Shown here piece after piece: positions 47,261 to 58,008 of a stretch of 64,000 nt of DNA. The notes under the pieces were generated by a model, which worked only from the letters and a program-made list of their open reading frames with translations, searched no databases and was not told the DNA's origin. Position numbers and translations under genes: made by a program. How positions within the stretch are numbered: position 1 is the stretch's first letter; each line of letters begins with the position of its first letter. Source of the DNA: Zhengitettix transpicula (taxonomy: Eukaryota; Arthropoda; Insecta; Orthoptera; Tetrigidae); assembly GCA_037074705.1 (NCBI GenBank), contig CM073594.1, forward strand, positions 74,076,509-74,140,508, written 5' to 3'.

Positions 47261-48626
47261 AATATTCTAATTATTTTTTTGGCCGTTTAACTGTTTTTTC
47301 TTAACTTTTAATAGTCAGATTAACTTACATATTGAATAATATCTTATTTATAACAAATCGAAGACTTTTACTTATTTTAGTATTGACTTTTTTCCATGAA
47401 TATTTTCTTTGGATGTGGATTTTATCCTATGTATAATTTCATTATATATTCATTTCTTCATTTCAGTAATTTACTCAGATCTTATATTTTTTCAACTTTA
47501 TATTTCCCGGTCTGTGTATTTTTACTTACCTACGTATATATCTTATTGGATACACTCTGTACTATTTGCTTGTAATCCCTCGATTGTGTATATAAGGACG
47601 GTTTTCATTGACTAGTGAGAACAGTCGGAAGGTCCTGGGACCGAAGTGCGGCCTCATTGAGGTCCAGAGGGCATCGAGGCGAGTCCAGCGTGTAAGGTTT
47701 TCACTTCCTGACAAGAGGAGGGTTCCCGTTGCATAAGGCTTTCTCGGCTGGCCATTGTCTCACTCAGAGGAGAAGAGACGGCTATCGTGTTCGCTGGAGG
47801 GCATCCGCGCATGCGCTCTTCCGCTAACGCAACTCTTTCTTTATCTGGTACTCGGACATCACTGACCCAATCATAAACGTCAAGGATCAAGTTGTCCGTG
47901 AACACCCTTTAATAATGCGTAATCAAGTCTGGGTCAACAGAACCTGAGTAAAGCCAAACATGCTGGATGTAGGTTGCGGAAACACGGATGCTAATAGAGA
48001 AAGAATCACCTTCAGAAAATGAAGATAACGTCAGTAACTTGTCAACGCCGCAATGTCAACGGGATACTAACTATTTCCTTGTAGACTTCAGAGCCATCCT
48101 GTAACGATAAAAACACCGATACTGCTTCCATTTTGTTAAATCTAAAGATATTTCTTTCACAGAGATATTTTTTCTAGGTGCGACACTGTTACCTTTGGTT
48201 TATCTCGGCAGCTGGAGCATAATAATTAAATTAATTGTCGTTTGGAGATTGACGATGAAATGTGAATTTGACTGAGGGAATCGTTTATATATTTTATTTA
48301 TATATTTAAAAGACTAATTGTTGTTTTCGAAGAGCACGACTCATGATTTGAATAAAAGAGTCGTTTAAGTACTTTACTTAAACTAGATGCAGTTTTAATT
48401 TTTCAAAAGACAGTCACTAGATTTATATTTGGTATGAAAAAAAAATGATTCATGTAGACCCAATATTTCACAAAAATAAAAAATAACCGTCATTTCTCTA
48501 TATATTTTTAAAATTATTAAGATGGTGAAGAGGTCGTAAAAATCACCCACTTCAAAAGAGAACTAACCCTTATAATACAAGCGGAAATACGGACTATTTT
48601 AGAGTACGAAATAATCCATTTCTGGA
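47261..48626. other. Unassigned sequence
   Basis: A GCGCATGCGC decamer occurs at about 47808. The minus frame 47654-47905 is not recognisable. No gene is supported. Confidence 0.4.
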
Positions 48627-49193
48627 AGAAGAAGAAGAAGAAGGTGTATACAGGCTATGTATAAGGTAATCCACAAAGTGGCAACTCCCCTTTAATAGCA
48701 TAGGAAAGGGAGTGAAAGGGGGGATGCGGAAAGGTAGAGCAGGGTATCCAAGGGTTAACTGGGGCACCCCGGGCTATGGTTTAAGGATCCTACCCGCCAA
48801 TTCGCCTTAAAGTGATGCAGGGAAACCATTAGAAAGCCCTGCATCAGGTAGGTTGGGCATTTGGTATTCGTCCCACGCCCTTCCAATGGTGGGAAAGGGA
48901 TTTGCTATGGGGTCGCAGTTTTCCCCTCACCGTGCCAGTTTAGGAGGCTGGTCGACTATTCCAATAGGAATAGCCGACAACTCTTACCGTATGCCCAAGG
49001 TCTGCGACCCCGGAACATACACCTCTCAAAACAGGTCGAGGGCCTGGGCACGTGGGAACCTTAAGAAGAAGAAGAAGAAGAAGAACGTGTAGACAGGCTA
49101 TGTATAGGGTAATTCACATAGTAGCAACTCCCCTCTTATAGCACAGGACAGGGAGTGAAAGGGGGGATGCGGAAAGGTAGACCAAGGTAGCCA
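48627..49193 (-). repeat. Poly-A-tailed retroposon family, tandem dimer (copy F)
   Basis: Two units (48627-49062 and 49063-49193), each preceded by a GAAGAAGAAGAA run instead of a T-run, so on the minus strand the units end in (CTT)n. The second unit is cut off after GTAGCCAAGG, where a LINE fragment begins. Confidence 0.7.
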
Positions 49194-49195
49194 AG

Positions 49196-49570
49196 GGAAT
49201 GATATTTTACAATAAACTTCCACTGTACGTAAAACAACTGCAAGACAAGTACTTTGAAAGAACTCTGAAAGAGTATTTAGTAAATAATGTAATATATCAG
49301 CTACAAGAGTGGTGATACAGTGACTGTAAAATTTTATACTAATGATTAAATGTTTATTTTTTTGGATGAAATTCTCTCGGGGATGCAGCTTGGTAAGATC
49401 GTCGAAAATTTGTTACGTTTCGATAGCGTACAGCGTTATCATCTTCAGACGAAGAATTTCATCCACTGGGAAAACATTCGGTTGACAGTTTATTTTTATT
49501 TTATTTTTATAATCAACCTGACGTTTTCCCATATTCTATGTATGCAATTATATGGAAATAAAAGTTTATC
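49196..49570 (+). mobile_element. LINE 3' fragment (reverse transcriptase C-terminus and tail)
   Basis: A 39-residue tail of a CR1/jockey-like ORF2 is readable at 49196-49315 (FYNKLPLYVKQL, then LKEYLVNNVIYQLQEW and stop), comparable to the end of the LINE at 17.8 kb. The 3' untranslated part to about 49570 includes an inverted GATGAAATTC/GAATTTCATC pair and ends AAATAAAAGTTTATCGTATC. This is a severely 5'-truncated insertion. Confidence 0.65.
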
Positions 49571-52500
49571 GTATCTTATCTTAATACTAGTTTTTGACTT
49601 AGTTTTTTGCCTATAACTATAGTTCCGTGTATTTCCACATCAATATCAATGGAAGGTTTTGTATCCTTGTTCAAGTGGAACTGACAAGAGGTGTAGAACT
49701 GAATCTAAAGAGAATAGAAACAGCAGACTTCTTCTCAAATCGCCTCAATGTGGTTCTTGATTTCAGTCAAAGCTGGGTCAAAATAAAGAATAGGAAAACT
49801 TGGGTTTCCAGCTGACCAATCAGAACAACGACACGTCTCACGTCAGAAAGAGCCACAGCCTCCCAGAGAAAGGAACTCGACGTACATGGTGGAGCTCAGT
49901 CACTCGATTTATTTATTTACTCCAGTAGACCTCTTCTGAGGAAATGGAGGACAAGTCACAGAACCATTTAACACATGTATAATAAAAATAACCAATGAAC
50001 GTAAGTATGAAAACATATCAATGAGAAAGAAATTGACACAAATAAGAAGAACGCGCAAAATATTCATAAAAGGAAGTACAAAGAAATAATATTCAAATGA
50101 ATAAATATATCAAATAAATGAGAAAAAAATTAAATAAGAAAAAATGAGTGAACAAGTATTAATGCGTAAACGAAATGGGAAAAAATCGTTACAATTTTGG
50201 AAAAACTTATGAAATGAGAGAGAGAGAGAGAAAAACAATGTACATAATGAGAAATTGTAGTATATTCATTTTAACGTGCTTTGTATAAGTTATAAAAATA
50301 GCTACTTTTTATAAACAGTAGCCCTGGTTGAGGATACAATAAAGGTTCGTCGATGACGAAAGGCTCTATTCACGTTATTTCGTTGATGATGAGAATTATT
50401 GTTTGTTAATGTCTGATGAGGTAGAGTGAGAGATCTTTAGATGGAAAGACGAACTCACCCATCACCATCCGAGAGAACTCCAAAGTCAGATTGTCTTAAT
50501 ATGGAACTGAATAAATGAAAAAAAAATCAACATGAATATTCAAACCCTAGACATCTTGGTTATTATCAGTAATTTTCAGCATTACCGAGACTATCATCTT
50601 CCAGAATTTTGCACCTTCCGTCCCTGCATAGGCAACAGAGACACGTAATTGACGGAAGTGAATAACTTGTCGGAAAATTGGGAGAAAGTGGTCCTGAGAA
50701 TTAGGATATCTGGACCGCGAGAAACCTGTCTTGAGCTTAGCGACGTCAGGATAAATGAACACCAAGGACGAACGCGGTTGGAGAGATGATGCTAATGGAC
50801 GATAAAATCAGGTCAAGACCACCAGACGATCACTCAGCGCTGGTGCTGTCAAACACTATAGCGTAAGAAATGCGGTAGAAGATGAGAAGCGACGCTATGA
50901 ACAGAAACTTTACAAAAAGAAAACGTTGGGATAATCGTTTGAATATATGCCGAGGATCGACCAAAGTCGAATGAATGGAAGAGAAGAAAGATTAATCAAT
51001 TAGAGAAATGTTTGAAAATCAAAACAACATTGTCAACAGGTAAATAAAGACCAGCGATAGTTGATCAAGGGAAGTAAAATGAGCGGCGGAAAAGACAAAC
51101 GTAGCGCTTGATCACTGAAGACAAGGAAAGGAGATTGAGGACACCGTCAAGCCTCATCAGGAGGTATGACAATAATATCATTCTCCTTGGCTCTACAACC
51201 CATTTATGGGCCTCGACCTACCGGGACCACTGCCAGAATGTCATCTTACATGCCACATTCTGGACACGTGGTCAAGGTGCCAATTCTCCTTCAGTCTTAA
51301 CCCCTTAGTTTTCTGACCAGGACGAGCACAAGCATCCGTGGCCAATCTTATTCGATCCCGGGGACCTTTGTGACGCTGACCGCTACACCACGGTAGGTTG
51401 GCGACAATATAGAAGGTTAAACCATAGACGATTACAATAACCTAGAGGAAAACAAAAAGTATGACGACACTAAAGAAGAAAAATGGACTAAACACATGCG
51501 AACCGGAACGAGGAAACAAAATTCGTCAAAAATAAACTGTTACATTTTAACAGTGATGAAATGTTGACTGGTAGATAAAGAATAGCTCCATACTAGAACC
51601 CATGGAGAAGATAATTGTAGAAGAACATCAAGAAGACACAAAGGGACTAATTAGACGATGACAAAGCCAAATATGGAAGGCAATATTAGTCGGAAATGCA
51701 TTGGTGAAATACAAGTGTAAGTAAGAGAGGCTACAGCCCTCAAATATTTGTTGAAATAGCCGACGGTCGTGATGTGACACAAATATTAACATGTTGCTGT
51801 GTCACTAACCATATTGTAATAAGAAATTAAAAATTAACTAATGCAACCAATGTATGTTGGGTTCCTTCTCAGGATTACCTCTAGAATGTGGGTCGCAAGT
51901 GACCGTGCTTCAACAACATGAAAGCACATGGTTTGATTTCTCCACGGAAGGAGGAATCGTAATGGCGTTTAACCTGCTGCTGATGATGTTGTGAAAGCGT
52001 CATGCTCCATCAGCAACGCAATAAAGCTTTGTCTACGCCGGTCACTATTAATTTATATGTAGAAAGTTCCCATCCCCCTCTCAAAGGAACGGGTTTCTGG
52101 ACGGTAGAAAGCCGACCTCGACAGGTGTCTGACTAACCCACCGCCATTATCAGGTGCAGAAAAAAATAATTGTTTTTAACTTTGGTTTCGTCTACCAAGG
52201 CACTGTGCGCCACGATGGAGGATTTCACGAGCCTCCATTTTTGTGTGTATGCATCACTTTCTATTTCGGTTAATGGTCGATCCTCGTAGCTACATTCATA
52301 TGCTAATAGGAAGCTCACTTTCACTCTCTTGCTGGTCTCCTTCACACAAAGCGTTTTTTTATTTAATTTTCCCCGGTTGAATTTTCTTTGCATTGATGAA
52401 TTTTCTCATATATATATTTTAGTGTGGTCTAGGTTGATCTGACAGTTGCTAGATCAATGCTGTAGTTAGTAACTTTATAACAGTCACTGCTGTTCTACAT

Positions 52501-52636
52501 CATTTATTTTTAATTGAAGCTTTCGGTCTGCACACTGATCCGTAACTAATATTTAATACGTGGTAAAAGATCTTTAAAAAATTATGCAGTGTTCCGTCGG
52601 AAGTACTTCGTTCAATTTATAAAATTAACAATGCCA
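49571..52636. other. Unassigned sequence
   Basis: A short (GA)n run lies at about 50217-50231. Frames at 50547-50765 (minus), 51108-51308 (plus) and 52133-52393 (minus) show no known motif. No gene or known repeat is supported over these 3 kb. Confidence 0.4.
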
Positions 52637-52864
52637 GAAAAATTTATTAAACAAAAAATTCGTTTAAATACTAACGTTTCGTCTACAATACTGGGACATC
52701 TTCTGGTTAACAGATAATACGACGCTTGTTGTAGTCGACTACAACCGACAACTGTCCTCTGGTTCCTAAATTCATAATTGGATCTTACGTGATTACCTGA
52801 AGAATTCCCAAAATTTTGTACGAAACGTTGTATTCAAACGAATTTTTGGTTAAATAAATTTTTC
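52637..52864. mobile_element. Short foldback element, about 68-bp inverted arms
   Basis: The left arm GAAAAATTTATTAAACAAAA through ACGTTTCGTC and ACATCTTC is the inverse of the right arm CCTGAAGAATTCCC through ACGAAACGTTG and AAATTTTTC. The ACGAAACGTT word with a nearby CTGAAGA is characteristic of Penelope-associated tails in arthropods, so this may be two tails joined head to head. Confidence 0.7.
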
Positions 52865-54070
52865 ATGCACATTGGATGTAATTCTTATTTAATTATAATA
52901 GATAATTGACAGATTATATCAAATATTATAAAATCAACTTTACATACAACATGTTACAAATTTTCTCATTTACGTTGTTTCAAATCAGATTTTATGTACT
53001 TCTTTCGAAATCCATTTTCTCCTTTATGTTTTCTATCAGACGAGAAATTTCTCATATTTCTATTATTTTATACAGACACACGGAAAATTTCACAAGTGAT
53101 ATATAAACCTGCCATCCACAGGTTCTACAACTACAGAAAACTTAGCATAAACGTTGTGTGGTAATAATTTTCAGCATCTGCTTACTTTAATTCAATTAAT
53201 TTTACTTAACATGTTTCTGGCATAATTTTGATTACTAGAATAATATAATTAAATTTAAATTAAGTTGACTGTTTTTGCCCTCCTTACAAATAATATTTCA
53301 ACGCCTAATTTAGTAAGTTTTGGGCTACATAATTACTTAGTTGTTATTTTATTAAGTTTGAAAATTTATATCGTCGTTAAGAAGGTTTTAAGCGATGTCA
53401 AACTGCCATCCGCCAACTGGAGACTATATTGAGGTGCTTAGGGACAGGGGGTTTTGTTCTTTTTACAGTAAACACGACTAAACGGTTTTTTTTATTCTCC
53501 TCTGAGGTGGTGAATAATACAGTCAGTGAATGTAAATCTACATAAAAGACAACTAACAGGTTAAAAGTGGGAGTTTTTGAGACAAAAGGTGATAGTGAAA
53601 GTGAAAAACAGGTGACGATGGCTTTTAATCCCTGATACCGTGGCGAATGATTCAACGGTGATCAGAGACGTAACCTTGATCAAGCATTTCCGTGGAGTCT
53701 GTTACGCGTCACAATTCACCCGCAACAATCGCAACCGTGTGGCGACGTGACGCCATTGTCGAGCCTTAATAACCTTCCATGCGGCATCGCATTGTTCCGG
53801 CACGCACAATCAAGTCATAAATAAAATATTGTCTTTATAACATATTCCATCGTGACGGAGGACAAAGGAAATCTTCGGCTCACAGGAGACAAAGAAGAAA
53901 AAAATTCAGGACGGCGTCAAGAGAATATTTTCAATGTGGTCAGAGAAAGGAGGGGAAAAACCGACTTTTGACCCATTCTTTGGAGTACCATTACCCGATT
54001 ATTGTCCTTGAGGAACGTCCATCAACGCATCTAAGCTGCTGACGTAACAATACGGATACAGTAACGATTT
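52865..54070. other. Unassigned AT-rich sequence
   Basis: No gene recognised. Ends at the target duplication of the next element. Confidence 0.4.
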
Positions 54071-54104
54071 GTTTAAAATGTGATGGGCATAATCGAATGA
54101 TTTG

Positions 54105-54518
54105 AATAATCGAATGATTCATTCATCGCTCGCTCGCTTAAGCCTGCATAAGTCGCGTCATTCAAAATGTAATCGACTTCAGTCTCAAATCTTCTTGTTT
54201 GCAAAAGCAATATTTATTAAATATCACAAACTGAGTGAAATTAAGAGTGTGACTATTAAAAATAAGGCTTACATACGGAATAATCGAATGATTCATTCAT
54301 CGCTCGCTCGCTTAAGCATGTATAAGTCTCGTCATTCAAAATATAATCGACTTCAGTCTCAAATCTTCTTGTTTGCAAAAGCAATATTTATTAAATATCA
54401 CAAACTGTGTGAAATTAAGAGTGTAACTATTAAAAATAAGGCTAACATAGGGAATAATCGAATGATTCATTCATCGCTCGCTCGCTTAAGCCTGCATAAG
54501 TCTCGTCATTCGAAATAT
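54105..54518 (+). repeat. 174-bp minisatellite, about 2.4 units
   Basis: Unit starts AATAATCGAATGATTC at 54105, 54279 and 54453, exactly 174 bp apart, with only a handful of differences. Each contains CATCGCTCGCTCGCTTAAGC and AAATCTTCTTGTTTGC. The third unit is interrupted by the mariner. Confidence 0.95.
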
Positions 54519-54519
54519 A

Positions 54520-55818
54520 CGAGGGTGAATCAAATATAAACCAGACTTTTGGACCTACGCGCGCAATAGTGATGGAAGAACGTTCCGCTGTTATTGGCTG
54601 TTAGGTTGGTTTGTCAGGAGTGGGGGAAGCACGTGACTCATCATCATAGACTCGCTCAGTGTCCATCGTTACGATGTCCGAGCAGGAGGTACCTCCCTCT
54701 ATTGCGCAACGTATTGTTATCAAGTTTTTAGCTGCAGAAGGTGTAAAACCGGCCGAAATCTTGAGAAGATTGACTGCACAGTTCGGGGAAGAGACGCTGT
54801 CGCGAGCTAAAGTGTTTGCTTGGCATAAACAGTTCGTGGAGGGCCGTGAACGTGTTTAAAATGAGAGCCATGACCGCAGACCCCGCACCAGCATTACAGC
54901 GGGCAACATCGACAGTGTTCGTCAACTTGTTGAAGGTGATAGGCGTCTAACAACTTCGGATATTGCAATTGAGGTTGGAATAAGTTATGGGAGCACTTAC
55001 TCTATACTCTCAGAGGAGCTAGGGTATCGCAAGGTGTGTGCCAGGTGGGTTCCTCGCCTTCTCACAGTTGACCAGAAACTGAATCGTTTTCAAGTGTGTG
55101 AGCGTCTTCTTGCACGATTTCGGGAAGAAGGAGACCCATTTCTTTCTCACATTGTCACCTGTGATGAAACGTGGGTGCATCACTACACCCCTGAGTCGAA
55201 ACAAGCGAGTATGGAGTGGAGGAAGAAAGGAGGAACCGGACCAGTGAAAGCCAAGTCACGATTATCGGCTGGCAAGGTTTTGGCTACCGTTTTTTTTTAC
55301 CAGCGTGGCCTGCTGCACCTTGATTTTTTGCATGAGCGCAGAACAATTAATGCGGCATACTACTGCCAAATTTTGACTGAGGTCAGACTTGCATATCGCC
55401 GCAAAAGACGAGACCTTCCGATGAGAAAAGTGATTCTCCTCCATGACAATGCTCGCCCCCATACAGCAGCCCTGACCGTACAAAAATTGGAGCAACTGGG
55501 TTGGGAGACACTGGAACACCCTCCATACAGTCCAGACCTGTCTCCCTGCGACTTCCATGTCTTTGGTCCTCTCAAGGAAGCTTTGGGAGAGCAAAAATTC
55601 CACAGCGATAATGAGGTTGAAGCATATGTGCGCAATTGGCTACAAACACGACCTGACTCTTTTTACGTGGAAGGAATTAAAAAATTACCTATACGCTGGG
55701 AAAAATGTGTTTATAAATCAGGAGATTATGTAGAAAAATAAACTATGATTGTTTGTGCGTTTAAAATCAAAATAAATATTTAAAAAAATAAGTCTTGTTT
55801 ATGTTTGATTCGCCCTCG
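54520..55818 (+). mobile_element. Mariner element, family M3, almost intact
   Basis: TA at 54518-54519 and 55819-55820. The inverted ends start CGAGGGTGAATCAAATATAA and end TTATGTTTGATTCGCCCTCG. Length 1299 bp with one continuous frame apart from a single stop codon. It lies within the third minisatellite unit of a hAT-type element, so it is the younger insertion. Confidence 0.95.
54674..55741 (+). pseudogene. Mariner transposase with a single premature stop (family M3)
   Basis: ATG at 54674 (MSEQEVPPSIAQRIV) heads a reading frame of 355 codons, the usual mariner length, ending in GDYVEK at 55741. The only lesion is TAA at 54857-54859 after GRERV, compatible with one base change from a Glu codon. 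The DNA-binding region follows (AGNIDSVRQLVEGDRR, SYGSTYSILSEELGY). Catalytic residues are in CDETWVHHYTPE, LLHDNARPHTAAL and YSPDLSPCD, with 34 residues between the last two: DD34D intact. The stop removes everything but the first 61 residues, so this copy should be inactive unless read through or restarted downstream. Confidence 0.93.
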
Positions 55819-55924
55819 TAATCATCATTCGGTGGTCGGTGTATCATAATCGACATTTCGAATGATCTGCAATAATCGAATGATCGATTATGGTCATTCG
55901 ATTATGTCCATCACTAGTTTAAAC

Positions 55925-56288
55925 TAACAGTACGGTTTCTCAAGGAAAACAACAAGAAAAACCGGGAAGGAAATGACAACGGGACTGAAAAATGTCAGCA
56001 TAATTTCCCGAACGGCTTGACTAATATGTAAATTAACGCAACTATAAGAGAAATAATTGTCACAACGCACCTACGCGATTACGCCACCAGAATAATAACG
56101 TTACTCCATTTGCATTGCATTTAATGCGCAATGGAGGATAGAAAGGAACGGCGCTCTTAAGCAAACTTGTGGGAGTGGAAACTTGGGTGCAATCTTAGAG
56201 AGACAATGGTAACGTAAGCATTTAAAATAATTCCAAATAGAAGTAGAATTCGTCAACAACTTACCTTAATGATTTGTTACCGGTCTGA
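55925..56288. other. Unassigned spacer
   Basis: Between the hAT-type element and the Copia element; nothing recognised. Its end TAAAT (56289-56293) is the Copia target duplication. Confidence 0.5.
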
Positions 56289-56293
56289 TAAAT

Positions 56294-56490
56294 TGTTAAA
56301 GTAAAGTTTAATATAAGTATTTAAATTTTAAATACTATTCACCAAAGAAGTTATATATTTCTAAGTTGTCAAAAACAGTTGAGAATACGAAAGAGTTCAA
56401 GTAACAATGGCAGTGTAATCGAGAGTGTAACTACTAATAAATCTGCGTCAAATAAAAATATTAAGTTCTTTAATTCAGTTAAATACAACA
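56294..56490 (+). repeat. 5' LTR of the Copia element (197 bp)
   Basis: Starts TGTTAAAGTAAAG and ends AAATACAACA. It matches the 3' LTR except for scattered substitutions and a 36-bp duplication present only in the latter. Confidence 0.93.
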
Positions 56491-56505
56491 GGTTATGAGT
56501 TCCAG
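56491..56505 (+). other. Primer binding site
   Basis: GGTTATGAGTTCCAG follows the LTR directly. It resembles the initiator-Met tRNA internal primer site (GGTTATGGGCCCAG) used by Drosophila copia, with a few mismatches. The gag ATG at 56495 lies inside it. Confidence 0.65.
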
Positions 56506-57226
56506 TTACGCCAATAAGAAGTTTTTTTGGGTTAAAATCATAGATTTGTCCAGACACATGAAACCATTAACTGGTGAGACAGATTGGCCAGTATTGAAAA
56601 GAAAAATTCGAAATTTATTAGGTTACCATGAAGTAGCACTGGATACCTTTGATGGAAAGTTACTTAAACCAGAAACTTTACCAAATGATGCTAGTGAAGT
56701 GCAAATCAGCAAGTACAAGGACAAATATGATTTGTATCGCAAAGCAAACAGTTATGCAAAATCTATGTTATCAAGCTCAATTACTGATGAAGTTTATCAG
56801 AAAATAATGGACAAGGAATCTGCGAAAGATGCATTAAATAAATTATTTGAGTCTACATCTAAAGATCAACTTTTCAAGTTGTGTGTAGATTTTTTTGGAT
56901 ATAAGTGGATACCAGGTGAGGACGTTTCTACACAAATTTCCAAAATAAGAAGTTTATGGAATGAATTGAATAATGGACTCACAACTAAACAGGAAGCCTT
57001 GCCAGATCTTTTGTTCGTTTGTAAGACTTTGCAAATTTTACCAACTAAATTTGAATCTTTTCAGTTTAGTTGGATGTTATTAACTAAGGATGAGCAACGA
57101 ACATTTGATGATTTGACAGTTCAACTGAGTACATTTGAGAGAAATTTTTTGAAGAATGCAAACAAGGAATGTGACAAAACTGTACATGAAGCATTAGTGA
57201 TAAATACAAATAAACAAAGAAGATAG
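56495..57226 (+). CDS. Copia gag-like protein (capsid part)
   Basis: A 243-codon frame from ATG 56495 to TAG 57224-57226. The product has the alpha-helical capsid organisation of Copia gag proteins: an N-terminal binding segment (LTGETDWPVLKRKIRNLL), a central helical part (SAKDALNKLFES, KIRSLWNELNN) and LPDLLFVCKTLQILP. Gag forms the particle that packages element RNA. A shift of one base after the stop leads into the zinc knuckle, which in an intact element would be continuous with gag, so this copy makes a truncated protein. Start choice is simply the first ATG after the LTR. Confidence 0.85.
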   Translation: MSSSYANKKFFWVKIIDLSRHMKPLTGETDWPVLKRKIRNLLGYHEVALDTFDGKLLKPETLPNDASEVQISKYKDKYDLYRKANSYAKSMLSSSITDEVYQKIMDKESAKDALNKLFESTSKDQLFKLCVDFFGYKWIPGEDVSTQISKIRSLWNELNNGLTTKQEALPDLLFVCKTLQILPTKFESFQFSWMLLTKDEQRTFDDLTVQLSTFERNFLKNANKECDKTVHEALVINTNKQRR

Positions 57227-57227
57227 C

Positions 57228-57325
57228 AAGTGTAATTTCATTTCAAAGTCAAAGAAAGAAGACATTTGTAATTATTGTAAGAAGAAAGGCCATTGGGTGA
57301 TAACTTGTAAAAAATGGATCAACAA
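57228..57325 (+). pseudogene. Zinc-knuckle segment of Copia gag
   Basis: CNYCKKKGHWVITC is a CX2CX4HX4C zinc knuckle, the nucleocapsid RNA-binding motif. It is in a different frame from the preceding gag and is cut off by the nested retroposon at 57338. Confidence 0.85.
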
Positions 57326-57337
57326 TGGAAGACCTAA

Positions 57338-57557
57338 TGTTTTTTAGGGCAACAGGCTACATAAGGGTAATCTACGTTGGGCAACTCCCCTTTAATAGCA
57401 TAGGAAGGGATTTGAAAGGGGTGGAGGATGGTAGCCAAGGGTTAACTAGAGCCCCCGGGCTATATTTTAAGGATCCTACCCGGCATTCCCCTAAAGAAAT
57501 GCAGGGAAAACCCTAGAAAAACCTGCATCAGGTAGGTCGGGCATTGGGTGCTTGTTT
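57338..57557 (-). repeat. Poly-A-tailed retroposon family (copy G), nested in Copia
   Basis: TGTTTTTTAGGGCAACAGGC at the left and GCATTGGGTGCTTGTTT at the right, flanked by identical TGGAAGACCTAA at 57326-57337 and 57558-57569. A 12-bp target duplication with a poly-A end (on the minus strand) is direct evidence that this family moves by target-primed reverse transcription. It lacks about 24 bp around the GGATGCGGAAGGGTAGAGG block and is 5'-truncated. Confidence 0.9.
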
Positions 57558-57569
57558 TGGAAGACCTAA

Positions 57570-57915
57570 GAAGAAAGAAGAAAATAGTAACAATCAATAT
57601 ACCCATGCAGTGCTTATGTTCAATTCTACAGAAGATTGTACAAATGAATATGATTCTGATACATGGTGGGTTGATAATGCAGCAACAGAAGCAGTCATAG
57701 AGATCATTTAGCTGAAAAGATTATTTCAAGATATTGGGATTCTGAAACAATTACCAGTTCTTCAAATAGATAACCAGGCAACGGTGAGACTCTCACAAAA
57801 TCAAGAATTTCATCTCACTAAGCATATCAAGATTAAGTAATTTATTGTTCGAGAAAAAGTGATGGAAGGAGAGTTGAGCGTTCTGCATATATCTACTGAA
57901 AATCAAAGACTCTAG
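57570..57915 (+). pseudogene. Copia protease start joined to RNase H end
   Basis: DSDTWWVDNAATE at about 57653-57691 corresponds to the Copia aspartic protease start (family form W.LDSGAT). Soon after, LPVLQIDNQATVRLSQNQEF and TKHIKIK (57750-57840) are the last part of RNase H (family form P..Y.DN.SA..L..N..F..R.KHI). Integrase, reverse transcriptase and most of RNase H are missing, a deletion of roughly 3 kb compared with complete Copia elements. Stops at 57838 and 57913. Confidence 0.85.
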
Positions 57916-58000
57916 CAAAACCAAGACTAAGAATTTTATGTTCCAAGATGAAACTTTTGTGTTAAAATTTGAAAGATATTTTTTATTTAAAGTTTAAATA

Positions 58001-58008
58001 AGGGAAAG
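58001..58008 (+). other. Polypurine tract
   Basis: AGGGAAAG directly precedes the 3' LTR, where plus-strand priming occurs in LTR retrotransposons. Confidence 0.75.

Larger units (their letters stand above)
54079..55916. mobile_element. hAT-type miniature element carrying a nested mariner
   Basis: The left end TGTGATGGGCATAATCGAAT and right end ATTCGATTATGTCCATCACTA are inverted copies. The right end in reverse reads TAGTGATGGAC, matching the hAT terminal signature; the left has lost one base. Flanks GTTTAAAA (54071-54078) and GTTTAAAC (55917-55924) form an 8-bp target duplication with one mismatch. Removing the mariner leaves about 540 bp without coding capacity, mostly a 174-bp minisatellite. 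Confidence 0.8.

Noticed and set aside
54079..54518. CRISPR-like array
   Set aside because: The direct repeats are adjacent 174-bp units without spacers in a eukaryotic hAT-type element.
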